64,000 nucleotides of DNA from Euptelea pleiosperma (taxonomy: Eukaryota; Streptophyta; Magnoliopsida; Ranunculales; Eupteleaceae). A model generated the notes under the pieces. The model had not been told where the DNA came from. It did no database searches and saw only the letters and a program-made list of their open reading frames with translations. The stretch spans positions 21,826,248 through 21,890,247 of the forward strand of contig CM068551.1 in assembly GCA_035048495.1 (NCBI GenBank), given 5' to 3'. Within the stretch, counting starts at the first letter, position 1. Each line of letters starts with the position of its first letter. Below are positions 31,701 through 42,706 of this stretch, in pieces. A program made the position numbers and the translations under genes.

Positions 31701-32180
31701 CCCGCGCAATTGCATAAGATAGACACTGAAAACGCCCCCACCACCACGTTTGAAACCTCTAGCACTTTCAAATCCCAGATGACCATCTACTAGTACCAAT
31801 TGCCAGAAGGTCATGCCACCCCACATCTCTATAACCATACAAGTCTTTAATTACTGCATGATCCATCTTCTCCAATTTTGTTTCCTGAAGGACCACCACG
31901 TTTGCTCCCCAACTTCTAATCAAACTTTTAACTATAACTCTCATATCCTTGCTTCCCAAGCCTCTCACATTCCATGACATGATTTTTATCTTCATTACTA
32001 ACCGCTCTCTTTCCTCCCTCTCCTACGTCGATCATCAATAGAAGCTTCTCCAAAGTCACACCTACAAGCCAATCTACGAATTTCCCTAGTCAATTTTGCA
32101 AGCCTGTTGGCAATAGGAAAACTGAAGTTGGGCTCATCCTCCCAGTTCCTCACAGTTGGGGTAGTAGGTTCCTCCTCCAC
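28729..32180 (-). pseudogene. degenerate L1-type LINE, endonuclease to 3' tail, tail-to-tail with the previous LINE
   Basis: Read on the minus strand: a possible ORF1 end (32180-31998) is followed at 31995 by MSWNVRGLGS..VVLQETKLEK, the start of the endonuclease. IGMDFNVI..EKSRCSR..DLPLGGG.YSWSN follows near 31600, then KEGDNTKFFHRMANS..DKAPSPDGFSLEFLK (30962-30606), LIKNFISCLPIYFLSLF, GGLGIRNIKVMNEAHLGKWL, and the zf-RVT-like W..GNFSIQYFYKAL..IASKIAFQKW (29494-29261). A run of T at 28730-28738 is the poly-A tail. Only about 400 bases separate PDGF from the region past the catalytic core, so most of the reverse transcriptase, including YxDD, is deleted. It is dead. It contains a nested LINE piece at 29564-29845. 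Confidence 0.82.
29547..29862 (+). mobile_element. LINE 3' fragment nested in the minus-strand LINE, with 17 bp target duplication
   Basis: AAGCAAACCACTATCTT (29547-29563) and AAGCAAGCCACTATCTT (29846-29862) flank a + strand insert (29564-29845) that is not part of the host LINE. The insert encodes AKLASSLSYGSSSGG and related words similar to the end of a LINE RNase H domain. It carries a T/C-rich 3' UTR and ends GATTTAGCGAAAAAA. The one-base difference in the duplication gives a rough sense of age. Confidence 0.75.
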
Positions 32181-33100
32181 CTCTAAATGCTCTCTTAGGG
32201 GACGGTAGTTCTGACAAAACTACCCCCCTTCCGATCCACCTGCGATCCTTGGTTGATCCGTCGAGGATCACAGGAGGATGAACAGAAGGATTAATATCAA
32301 CAAGGAGAACATATGCAAGTCAATAGTGAGCATGAAGAATCACAAGTTGTGTGACCCACCATCGGATTATCCTGTAACATCCACTGAGTAACAACAATAC
32401 TCATGTGAAACATTTTTTGTCAGTAATCTGAATATAGACAACGTGGAAATAACAAATGACAATTACAATAGGGCTATAAATCTCAACAATGAAGGTACTC
32501 AATCACCTAAGAAACAAAAAACACTTTTAAAGTATTAAGTTAAAAAGAAAATAAGTCCCAGTAGCAGGGCATCAAAGATACTAATACAAATGAATTGGTT
32601 GGAGTAAATCCCAACAATAAAGGTAGCAACTACCTCTCCCAATGCTCATACTGTGGTACTAAATCAAACATGGATTTAGAAGTTGAAAGAGGCTCTAAAT
32701 TTGACAAAGGAAGCTCAAATGACAAACAACCAACCATGATCACTAGAGGTGGTAAGTTATCTAATTTTTTTGTTACTTCCATTTCATTTATTTTCCCCAT
32801 TGTATTTGACACAAATACTTTTCTATCTGTATTGTCTTTCTGTTATATTTATCTGAAGTTTCATTATTGTTGTTGCAGATTGAAGATAAAGAAGCAAAGA
32901 TCATGGAAACTCGATGTTGTTCTCATTGTTGTACTTAGTATTCCTTTTAGGGTTGTGTGAGGTCAGAATTTGACTATGTATCCCAACCACACACCTTAAT
33001 CCTTTGATTTCGATTCAAGATCGAAATGTATAGATCATCAGAGGAATACCTACATAAAATTCTCTGGCGATCAAGCCAGTATCTCGGATTGGTAGAATAA
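32181..33100. other. unassigned stretch with a possible captured exon
   Basis: From about 32590 a frame reads VGVNPNNKGSNYLSQCSYCGTKSNMDLEVERG..MITRGG and meets a donor-like GTAAGT at about 32751. A T-rich stretch and GTTGTTGCAG end near 32878. This could be an exon-intron-exon fragment from a host gene or transposase. I recognise no family; the single CxxC is weak evidence. Confidence 0.3.
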
Positions 33101-34413
33101 TTAAGATATTTTCCAAAAAAAAACAATCCCTGTAGCTTTAGTTTTGGAGTCTATTTATAAAGCTGAGATAGTTGGTGAAACTGTTGATAAGTTACCTGAT
33201 CCGAGGATGAGATGGAGGGACACGCATCCGGTGTCAAGTCCTTTGATCTTCTGAATGTCAGACATGTTGTAGGTGGTTACCGCCTTTTGTAGGCAATTTG
33301 ATATAAGCAGATGAAAGAGGAGAATGACGAGTAGATTGTTATTGACTTGGAAAATTCTAGGTGTTTTGGGAAAATTGGTTAACTCAGCTTGAGCCGAGGG
33401 TTCAGCTCGAACTAGGCCGAAGGTGGTGTAGAAGGTGATTGTTAATAAGGATCTCAGCCTACTTGCTCCATGCGTGACCTCAGACTATTCCTTGGAGGTT
33501 CGGCTCGACCTAAGACAAGGTGTTGCATCGAACTTTAGGTTGTCTTTTTATGTTAATCAAAGATCTTCCATAACAATGTTTGTACGTATACGGTTGTGAT
33601 GGAGTGCATATTTTTTGCACTCGTAGGTTGCTATAATAATGTTACAACTTCCTTTCTCGTCTCCTTTCATTTCACGTGCAAGATTTTAGTTTTGTTATAA
33701 TATGGTTATTATATACTTGATATTGCATTATTCACTCAAGGCTACTCTGCTACAATAACACAATGGTGTGTCTAAATTTGCGCAGTTCTAATATCCCAGC
33801 ACGACACAAACTAAAGGTGTGTTTGGCTGCAAGGCTACCTTTTTCCCGATGATACCAAAAATGCATCTTCCTCACGATTGAGGGTATTTTGTTGAGATCA
33901 GTATTCACTTTGGCACATTCTTGGGCCGCCACAAGGTCCTCCTCAAACTTACACTCTTCATTAGATAGGGTTCACTTTCATGGTGCTCAAGGTACTTTGT
34001 TCCTACTTTTGTATGTGGCTGACATTGCGCTCCATGGTAATTTGGCTACTCTGTCGCATTCTTTTAGTCGCCTCTTAAGCCAATTCATCTTTTTCTGCTA
34101 TCAACCACTATTGGCATTCGAAAAGAAACAACATATATACCTATGGTCCAGGAGAATATGAAAAGAAACATTTTGGCTAGCAGGGCCATGCGTCAATAAA
34201 GCAACAACTTTTGGAGTTGGGACGATATACATCTCGAAGGTGATTTGAACCACTATGATAAGACGTTTACAAAATGTCTATAAAATATATCTTGTTGGCA
34301 TCAACAAATGCATCAACAATCTACCGTATTCATCCAACATCTCGCACATGCCATCTACTTCGAGTGCTCAATGAAGTGCTAGATTCATGTACTTCATTGA
34401 GCAAGGGGCTAAA
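33101..34413. other. unassigned intergenic sequence with a hairpin at 34365-34403
   Basis: No domain is recognised in any frame. TGCTCAATGAAGT (34365-34377) and ACTTCATTGAGCA (34391-34403) form a perfect 13 bp stem with a 13-base loop, just before a possible LTR start at 34414. Confidence 0.4.
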
Positions 34414-35100
34414 TGTAGATGCCAGAGATGCTCACACGTCAACATGATGTGGTATATGGGCCCCAGTTATGCCCATCTGGCATGAGTAACACCACAATGC
34501 CACCTATATGAGTCTAGACCATGCCTCATACGTTGACTTAGTGATAAAATGAGGTCAAAGATAAATCATAGGATTGACAAAGAAGGAGCAAGGAACAATC
34601 AGCCCTATTATGACACCTTGTGGCATTACAACAAGGGTGTGCACAAAATGCTAAAGGGTTGGTATTAAGGGGAGGCATTGAGGGCTATGGCTCAAAATGA
34701 ATGGAGGCGATCGTATCCCATACGATGGTGCCACCTAGCTCCTTGACACGTGAGTAGCACATGAAAACATGACGTAGGCAGGATGTCAGGAATCTTTCTC
34801 GATACTCTCCCTTTCTCCTGCTTATAAATAGAGGGGCATATACTAAGTAAAAGGGATCTTCACCTACATCTTGGGAGCAAAAGGAGAATAGAGATTCTAT
34901 CTTCCCCGTCCTCACTATCTTTCCCTGCATTTAACCTCCTTTTCTAACCTTGCCTCTTTCATCCCCATACTCTGTCTCCCTCCACGTGGTCATTTAAGGT
35001 ATTTTGGCTCGCCTCCCCTCCTCTATAGACTCAGACCCTTGTCTGAACACGCAAAAAGGCCATGTGACCTGCCATTACATATTTTATTTGTCTAAAAGGC
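34414..35100 (+). repeat. possible solo or truncated LTR (Ty3-like)
   Basis: TGTAGATGCCAGAGATG follows a purine-rich GCAAGGGGCTAAA, as at the junction of a polypurine tract and a 3' LTR. About 400 bases later there is a strong TATA region (CTTATAAATAGAGGGGC, about 34819-34835) and C/T-rich downstream sequence like an LTR transcription start. No partner LTR is in the window. Confidence 0.35.
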
Positions 35101-35145
35101 TTTATTTGCTTACATTTTTTTTTTTTGATAAGTTTTATTTGCTTA
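35101..35145 (-). mobile_element. minimal LINE-tail insertion with 12 bp target duplication
   Basis: TTTATTTGCTTA at 35101-35112 and 35134-35145 flank about 20 bases consisting of CA, twelve T and GATAAGT. Read on the minus strand it is ACTTATC plus poly-A, the same tail as in the 28729 LINE. A second example is at 19424-19478. Confidence 0.65.
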
Positions 35146-35147
35146 AA

Positions 35148-37638
35148 TTTCCAAAGCCTAGCAAATAAGATGGCTATGTACATAGGTCATCAGCAAACAC
35201 GATGAGAATTAGAGCTTCTTATATTCATACCGTATAAAATTTAACATGTGATGACCAACTATCCACCTCTTTAATGCCTTCTCTTCAACGGTAACCTATA
35301 ATGCTATACAATGATACTAAACAGGGAGTGTTCACCCATAAGATAGTCCTACACAACTTAAAATCAATGAAAACATAGAATTTCTAGTAGGGATTTAGGC
35401 ATACCTGCTGAAGGAACTTACAGGTGCGATGCCGCCTTTATGGGCAACTCGACTAGGATGGCATGGTGCAGGCTCTGCTAGGATGTGACTTGTCTAGGAC
35501 GTGATTGAGTCATGTTGTGTACACACACTCAGATAGCTTGGTCAAACATGAACAAGGTTGGGAAGCTATTAAGCTTGCTCAAGACAACATGGTTGAGCAT
35601 GACCAGTCAGGTTGCATGTGCACATACCATGTTTGGTCAGTCTATGCATGGGCCGAATGCTAGGTGTCACAATAAGGCTTGGTTGGACATCACGGTCCAT
35701 GCTGTGTGCACTGCAACCAGCTCGAAAGTGCACAACTGGGATGTCCCAGTCTTGCTCAGCCAATCCGCACAGTTGCAGATCACGATAGATGTTATCCAAT
35801 AGCACCCAGTTGGACATGACAGTGTGCTTTGTGAGTGCATCTGTCCTCACGAGCATGTGCACAGTATGCTCAGTGGTCATGCTAAGTGGAGCACATCCAT
35901 TGCTGGAGCCTGCCTTGGTCATGTGCCACTCAGTCACAACAAAGCAATGCTACTCATACCGGCCACAACATTTGGCAGTTGTGCATCAATCCAAGCCAGC
36001 ACCAGGGGTACAGGAGTTATTTAACACCAATGATGTTGCCAAAACCCTAGCTGTATGACCAAGATGGAAACCTTCTAAACAAAAATGTTATAGAAAACCC
36101 TAGAGAAGACCATCAACTTTCAACATTGTAGGATGGCCTTGATACCAATTGTAACCATCCCAAAATGTTTAAAATCAATGAAAAACCTAGAATTTCAAAT
36201 AAGACTTCTAATCATACTTGCCAGTTAATGTAGGAACTTGGCTTCCAACCTTCTCTTTCATGTCCGTCGAGCTGCCATCCAACTGATGCACACCCCAGAT
36301 TACCCAACTCTCTTTTGATTCAAAGGGAAGCTCCCACCCTGAAAGGAGAATAAAATTAGGATCTCGTGGGATCTACTGGGTATATCGTATATATATAGAG
36401 ATTGGGTGTTGATAAGCTACCAAATTCCAGCCAAAAAAGGATTTCTAATATGGTAGGATAACCATGCTGGTTTTATCCACTAAAACCTCACCATTCATCA
36501 TATTTACAATTATGTTATTATGCAATAATAATAAAAACGTAATATCCTATACATCCCAACTTTCATCAAAAGCCCCTTTAGATTTAGAAATTCCTATCAA
36601 CCCAACAAGATTAAAATGTCTCACTAAACTTATAAAATAACCATCAAGTAATGAAGACTTCTTCCAAATAGAAGCCTTAACAGTGGCATAAATTTTTCGA
36701 AAATAGTGTACAGTTTTATATCTATGCGAAACCTTTCAAAATCAATTTTCCAGCTTAACCTATAGGATTATATATTTGCAAGAGACACAATCAAAACTTA
36801 ATGGTTTTACAAAAAACATGTGAATTTAATCAGCGGAAGCCTATTTTCAATCCTACCTAGATGATTAGATGGGCCTTTATCAACCCTAACACGCATAGAT
36901 ATATGTCCTTTGAGCATCACTCGTTGGTGAACCAAAGCCTAAGGCCAACTCACCCAACTGATAGGGTTCTCGAGTTAAGAGGACGATTAAGAAAAAAACA
37001 GAAGTCAGCTATAAGACACTCTTCCACAAGTGAGAATACATGTACTGTATCAGTGGTCATCTCAGATAAAATGGCCTTACAAGTGAGTGATACCAACGCA
37101 TTCCCAGTCATGAGCGTTTTAGGCCAACATCAACCCAGAGAATCAGTTTTCCCTCGTGGCGGTCTACTTATTCTCCTAAGTAGAATCCTGAGAACACAAC
37201 TTTCCGAAGAAAACCTAAATTAACCCGTATAATATATAAAAGATAAAACATCAATGGCTGCCAACACACACTCCATTGCAAAGCAATAATTATCAACAAA
37301 TTCCAGAAAACAATAGAAACAAATTGCAGTCACTTGCTAGGTTGAAGAATCTTAAGAAAGTGCTAAAAATTACGGCATATGCCTCAGAGTACTTGTAATT
37401 AGAGCCAACCAACATAATGCACAATAAAACTACTACCCATTTGAAACTCAGAAGTAAAATTGTGTTTCCATGAAGATAGAACAGAATTGGGTTAATGTTC
37501 ATCAACAAGTGAGGCACTTCACCCATTTTTCTCAATACTAGTGATTTAAACACATTCTGACCGCAACTAGTACCACGTAATCACATTGAAAACATCCCTA
37601 AACCAAGTTTTGTTCAATCTGTGGATCAAGCAGAAGCA
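35148..37638. repeat. left part of a duplicated non-coding block (partner 52288-55200)
   Basis: Collinear words shared with the partner include TCCAAAGCCTAGCAAA, GTGATGACCAACTA, GGCCTTTATCA, AACCAAAGCCTAAGG/AACCAAAGACTTAAA, CAAGTGAGAATACATGTAC and CAAAGCAATAATTATCAACA. No protein-coding region is recognised; several medium-length frames (for example 35512-36058) are not preserved in the partner copy. The block probably belonged to the duplicated ACA unit. It is interrupted at 37639 by the LTR retrotransposon. Confidence 0.7.
35330..36420 (-). repeat. possible TRIM-like or decayed LTR element inside the duplicated block
   Basis: On the minus strand TTACA is followed by ATTGGTATCAAGGC (36129-36148), which resembles an LTR end plus an initiator-Met primer-binding site. 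Flanking it, 36149-36245 and 35340-35430 share AAAATCAATGAAAA, TAGAATTTC and GGAACTT words, as diverged terminal repeats would. The inner 700 bases contain many CATGACCA/TGGTCATG words and no protein. The partner copy (52.5-53.4 kb) has the same layout. Confidence 0.3.
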
Positions 37639-37968
37639 TGTTACATGATCCTCTTTTGGACTTAGCAATTTTGGAACCGTAGTAGCTATTTCGAGGATAG
37701 CCGCCTCCTTAACAAACAAGTTTTTCGAATAATAATCAAGTGCGTTCTTTCATTCATAGCCTTCCATACATAGAACTTACAAATCCTAACTTAATAACTA
37801 ACTCAATAACTGAACCACAGACTTACTGACATGTGTACATAACTTCCCAGTACATACTCCACTTACAGCAGTTTACATAACTATCATACGGACTCTACTA
37901 ACAACAGTTACACTAACTAACCCCACACTGATTCCACGCATGCACATGCATCTGTTGATCACACAACA
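37639..37968 (-). repeat. 3' LTR of the chromovirus (left copy)
   Basis: Begins TGTTACATGATCC and ends CACACAACA on the plus strand. It is paired with 42377-42706. Confidence 0.92.
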
Positions 37969-37997
37969 TTCCTTCCCCCTTATCAAGAACCTTGTCC

Positions 37998-40900
37998 TCA
38001 AGGTTCAAAATCAGGAAATTCCTTCTGTAGTTGGAAGAGAAGCTCCCATGTTGCATCCTCGACATCTAAACCATGCCACTGCACAAGAACTTCTGTAACA
38101 GCACGATTATTCTTCTTTTTCATCCGACGATCAATGATCTTTTGTGGTATAGGCTTGATAATTCCATCATCATCAGTGACAGGCAATGTGGATTGGACGT
38201 CGACCTTATCTCCCACCTTCTTCTTTAAGCATGACACATGAAATACAGGATGTATTTTTGTATCATCAGGCAACTTCAATCGATAAGCAACCTGTCCAAT
38301 TTTTTGTAAAACCTGATACAGACCAAAATATTTGGGAGATAACTTTGCATTTTTTCGTGCAGCCACTGATATTTGGCGGTACGGCTGAAGACGGAGGAAG
38401 ACCCAATCCCCTACTTCAAAAGATCTTTCTGTGCGATGTCGATCAACAAAGTTTTCATCCTCTGTTGAGCTGCATGTAAATTTTCCTTGAGCATTTTTAG
38501 AATCTGATCCCGATTACGCAACACAAGATCCACAGCCTCCACCTTAGTAGTCCCCTTGACATAAGAGACCAAACGAGGTGGCGGTACCCCATGAATAGCT
38601 TCATAAGGAGTTACCTTGGTAGCCGAATGAGTGCTTGTATTGTACCAAAATTCAGCATTTGTCACCCATTTGGACCATTCTTTCGGTCGTGTACTACAAA
38701 AACTTCGAAGATACTGTTCAAGGCATTTGTTTACTATTTCGGTTTGTCCATCCGTTTGAGGGTGGTAAGTCGAACTCAAACTGAGAAGAGTACCTTGAAG
38801 TTGGAAGAATTCATTCCAAAATTTGCTGGTGAATGTCGGGTCTCGATCACTGATGATGCATTCGGGCATTCCATGTAACTTAAAGACATTATCCAAAAAG
38901 AACTGAGCCACCAATGCAGCTGTATATAGATGAGATAAAGCAATAAAGTGTGCATATTTGGAAAGTCGATCCACTACGACCATTATTGTATTTTTCCCAC
39001 ACGATAATGGTAACCCTTCAATAAAATCCATTGAGATGTGGGTCCAAATTCGTGATGGTATGGGCAGAGGTTGAAGCAAACCAGCAGGATCCACATTTTC
39101 TGCCTTGTGCCTTTGGCAAGTGTCACATTCACGGACGTGTTGGCGCACATCACGTCTCATTCCTCCCAATAGAAATCTGCTTTAACTCGTTGGTATGTCT
39201 TATGGAAACCAGAGTGGCCACCCATTGGGCTGTCGTGCATCCAATGTAAAATTCTACTTTCTAAGGATGAGTGGGTGGTTAGAAAAAATAGCCCCTTATA
39301 AAATAAAAGACCGTCATGCTCCGTGTATTTAGTGGGATCCAACGACCCAGATTTAAGTTGTTGGACTTTAGCACAAACCTCACGATCATCACGGTGCTCC
39401 TTTTTTAAATCTTCAACCCATGTAGCAATTGGTGTGGATATGGCATTTAGTTCAATCGCTTCCTCTTTCCTTGATAATGCATCGGCTACTGTATTCAACT
39501 TACCACTTCGATACTCCACCACAAAATCATAGCCCATTAACTTTGACACCCATAGTTGTTGGGAGGGGGTCCCAATTCGCTGCTCAAGGAGAAATTCAGG
39601 CTTCTTTGATTAGTCTTCACAGTGAATCTACTTCCCCACAAGTATGGTCGCCATTTTCGAACGGCTAACACCAAGGCCAACAACTCCTTTTCGTAAGTGG
39701 AAAGAAAAAGAGTTTTTCCCTTTAAAGCTTGGCTGAAAAAGGCAATGGGTCGACCTTCTTGTAATAGAACAGCCCCAACCCCAGTACCAGATGCATCACA
39801 TTCGATTATAAATGGTATATTGAAATCAGGTAATGCAAGCACCAGAGGATTGCTCATTGCAAATTTCAATTTTTTGAAAGCCCCATAGATTCTGGAGACC
39901 ATTCGAATGAATTTTTCTTCAACATAGAAGTAAGGGGTCCCGCTATTTTTCCGTAATCTTTCACAAATTTTCTGTAGTAGCCAGTTAATCCCAAGAAGCC
40001 ACGTAGAGATTTCAAAGATTTTGGAAGAGGCCACTTAATCATGCAATCAATTTTGGTTGGATCCGCCGATACCCCACTTTCTGAGATTACATGGCCAAGA
40101 TACTCCACTTCCGAACACCCAAATTTGCATTTACTTTCTTTGGCAAATAACTTGTGTTCTTGGAGTGTGCTTGGAGTGTGCTTAGAACGGCTTGAAGATG
40201 ATCGAGGTGCTCTTGCCAAGAGGAACTGTATACGAGAATATCATCAAAGAAAACCAATACATACCTTCTTAAGAAAGGTCGAAAAATCTCGTTCATGAGA
40301 CATTGAAAGGTGGAAGGGGCATTAGTTAACCCGAATGGCATGACGAGGAATTCGTAGTGGCCATCATGGGTACGAAATGCCGTCTTATGAATATCATCTG
40401 GTTGCATTCTTATCTGGTGGTATCCGGAACGTAGATCCAGCTTTGAAAAGATTCTTGAACCGTGGAGTTCCTCAAGGAGTTCATCGATGACCGGGATTGG
40501 AAACTTATCCTTAATGGTTTCACGATTCAAGGCTCTGTAATCTATACACATTCTCCATGAACCATCACTCTTATTACCAATAAAACCGGTGATGAAAAAG
40601 GGCTTTGGCTGGGACGAATTACTCCATTTTCTAACAACTCCCGAACTAAATGTTCAATTTCATTCTTTTGGTAATGAGGATATCGGTATGGTCTCACATT
40701 AGTGGGTTTAGTGCCGGGTAAAAGGGGAATTTGGTGTTCGTGGGGCCTTAGAGGTGGCAAACCATTTGGTTCTTCAAAAACGTCACTGAATTTAGTTACC
40801 AAAGCTTGGATTTGAGGATGGTTTGGGCCATTATCTTTTATTCCAGTAACACTACAGATCTGTAAGATCAAGTTACCTCTCTTGTTCGAACCTTTTGCCA

Positions 40901-41444
40901 TTGTCATGCTGTCAACGAACTCTATTCCCCTAGACTTCTCGCCTTTGAACGTGTGTAGTCTCCCTTCCAAATTGAACTTCATTGTTAACTGAGCAAAGTC
41001 CCACGTAATTGGGCCCAATTGTTGCAACCATTGGGCTCCTAACACTGCATCACAGCCTCCCAAAGCCAACAAATAAAATTCAACCGAGATTGGGACCCGT
41101 TGAAGTACCAAGTCTACATTAATGCAACGCCCCAAACAAGGTATTCTATCTCCATTGGCCACAGCCACTTCAAATCCATCACTTTTGATCACCTTAAGAC
41201 CCACCTTTCGAGCAATATTCAGGTCCAAGAAGTTATGGGTACTCCCTGAATCCACCAACACCATCACATGTGCCTTTCCCAATCGCCCCTTAACTCGCAT
41301 GGTTTGAGGTGTTTGGGAACCCGCAATTGCATGAAGAGAAATTTCTGGTTGAGGAGTCGGATCTTCACGTTCCACCTCATCATCATCTTCAATTGTTTCT
41401 TCGATTTTGTCATCAAAATTATCATCAAGCCAACTTCCATCCAT
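37998..41444 (-). pseudogene. pol region of the chromovirus (protease, RT, RNase H, integrase, chromodomain), frameshifted
   Basis: Read right to left on the minus strand: the aspartic protease has DSGSTHNF (Asp at residue 65 of the piece starting at 41444). RT has [32 protein letters not shown] and FFDDILVYS (40551-40087), then ESKCKFG..YLGHVIS and [14 protein letters not shown]. RNase H has FIIECDASGTGVGAVL and VADALSRK. Integrase has an HHCC-type finger (HSGFHKTY..CDTCQRHK) and a D-D-E core (MDFIEGLP, ISDRDPTF, DGQTEIVN). The C-terminal chromodomain has VLVQWHGLDVEDATWE. Six frame changes separate the pieces, at about 40590, 40170, 39890, 39595, 39165 and 38445. The one at 40161-40182 is an 11 bp tandem duplication; the others look like single-base losses in short runs. 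Confidence 0.9.
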
Positions 41445-42350
41445 GAGGAATAAATTTTGTACCTTGCACCGGTGTCCGGGAGTGAATTTCTCGTCGCAAT
41501 AATAACAAAGGCCTTTGTCTCACCGTTCCTTAGCTTCGACCAGGGTCAATCTTTTGATAGGTGTGAATTGTCGTTTGTTGCCACCCGTACTTGTTGCTGG
41601 TTGTGTTTTACCCACATCAGGTCGTGCTTGTCGTCTTCGTGCTAAGATCTTCTCTTCTTGCATTCGTGCGAGTCCAATAGCATCGGTGAGTGTAGATGGT
41701 CGTAGCATTTGAATGCTTAACCTAAGTTCTTCTTTCAATCCTCCAATAAAACAACTTATCATGAATGCTTCATTGAGGCCCTCGATACGATTAGCCAATT
41801 CCTCGAATTGGATTTGATATTGTTCGACAAAAGTGGTTTGCCTGAGTTTGGACAGCAATGCAGTGGGGTCTTCACACTGTGATGGCCCAAACCGGTTCAA
41901 TAGAGCCTTAGAAAAGTCACCCCAGTTGATAATGGCTCCAAATCTCTCCATCCATCTGAACCATTGGAGGGCCTTTCCTTCCATATGGAAGGATGTCATG
42001 AGCAATTGTTGAGTAACCGGAATTTGTTGATGAAGATAAAACTGTTCCGTACGGTATAACCACCCGGAAGGATCAGATCCATCAAAGCGAGGAAAATCTA
42101 ATCTGGTTGTTCGTGTTCGAAAAGTTCACTCAGGTTCCAGTATACGGCCTTCATGATTTCTATTGATGGAGCGATCGTGAGATGATTCCCCTTGATCTTT
42201 GCTTTGGCTGCTTGCAAGAGTTTCCATCTTGGAATCCATGGTTGTGAGTCTCTGCATTAGTTCATGTAACATCTTGCCATGGGTTTCAGTTGTCTCCTTC
42301 AATAATCCCATCATTTCATCAATTTTTGCATTCCTCGTAGCCTCAGCCAT
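41445..42350 (-). pseudogene. gag region of the chromovirus with two in-frame stops
   Basis: One frame runs from ATG 42350 into the pol frame. It is interrupted by TGA at 42126-42128 and by TGA at 41520-41522. The middle part has GKALQWFRWME..WGDFSKALLNRFG and QYQIQFEELANRIEG, typical of retrotransposon gag. Just after the second stop lies the zinc knuckle (CYYCDEKFTPGHRC). Both stops could come from CGA by one C-to-T change, as at methylated CpG. The N-terminal piece is rich in polar helix and has no close match I recognise. Confidence 0.88.
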
Positions 42351-42376
42351 GATAGGATCGGCCGCTCTGATACCAA

Positions 42377-42706
42377 TGCTACGTGATCCTCTTTTGGACT
42401 TAGCAATTTTGGAACCGTAGTAGCTATTTCGAGGATAGCCGCCTCCTTAACAAACAAGTTTTTTGAATAATAATCAAGTGCGTTCTTTCATTCATAGCCT
42501 TCCATAAATAGAACTTACAAATCCTAACTTAATAACTAACTCAATAACTGAACCACAGACTTACTGACATGTGTACATAACTTCCCACTACATACTCCAC
42601 TTACAGCAGTTTACATAACTATCATACGGACTCTACTAACAACAGTTACACTAACTAACCCCACACTGATTCCACGCACGCACATGCATCTGTTGATCAC
42701 ACAACA
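42377..42706 (-). repeat. 5' LTR of the chromovirus (right copy)
   Basis: Begins TGCTACGTGATCC and ends CACACAACA on the plus strand. It differs from the left LTR at about six sites (for example CATG/CGTG near the start and CATGCAC/CACGCAC near the end). Confidence 0.92.

Larger units (their letters stand above)
37639..42706 (-). mobile_element. Ty3/gypsy chromovirus LTR retrotransposon, structurally complete, 5068 bp
   Basis: Two 330 bp LTRs (37639-37968 and 42377-42706) begin TG and end CA and differ at about six positions by eye. Next to the right LTR the minus strand has TGGTATCAGAGC (plus 42364-42375), a primer-binding site for initiator tRNA-Met. Next to the left LTR it has the polypurine tract AAGGGGGAAGGAA (plus 37969-37981). 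The order gag, protease, reverse transcriptase, RNase H, integrase, chromodomain is that of chromoviruses. Short LTRs and the total size would fit the Reina-like group (inference). I cannot find a 5 bp target duplication: the flanks are AAGCA and CAAAA. The coding region is broken, so it is not autonomous now. Confidence 0.93.

Noticed and set aside
35512..36058. Several overlapping medium-length frames on both strands
   Set aside because: Not preserved in the sister block at 52.7-53.2 kb and without any recognisable motif.
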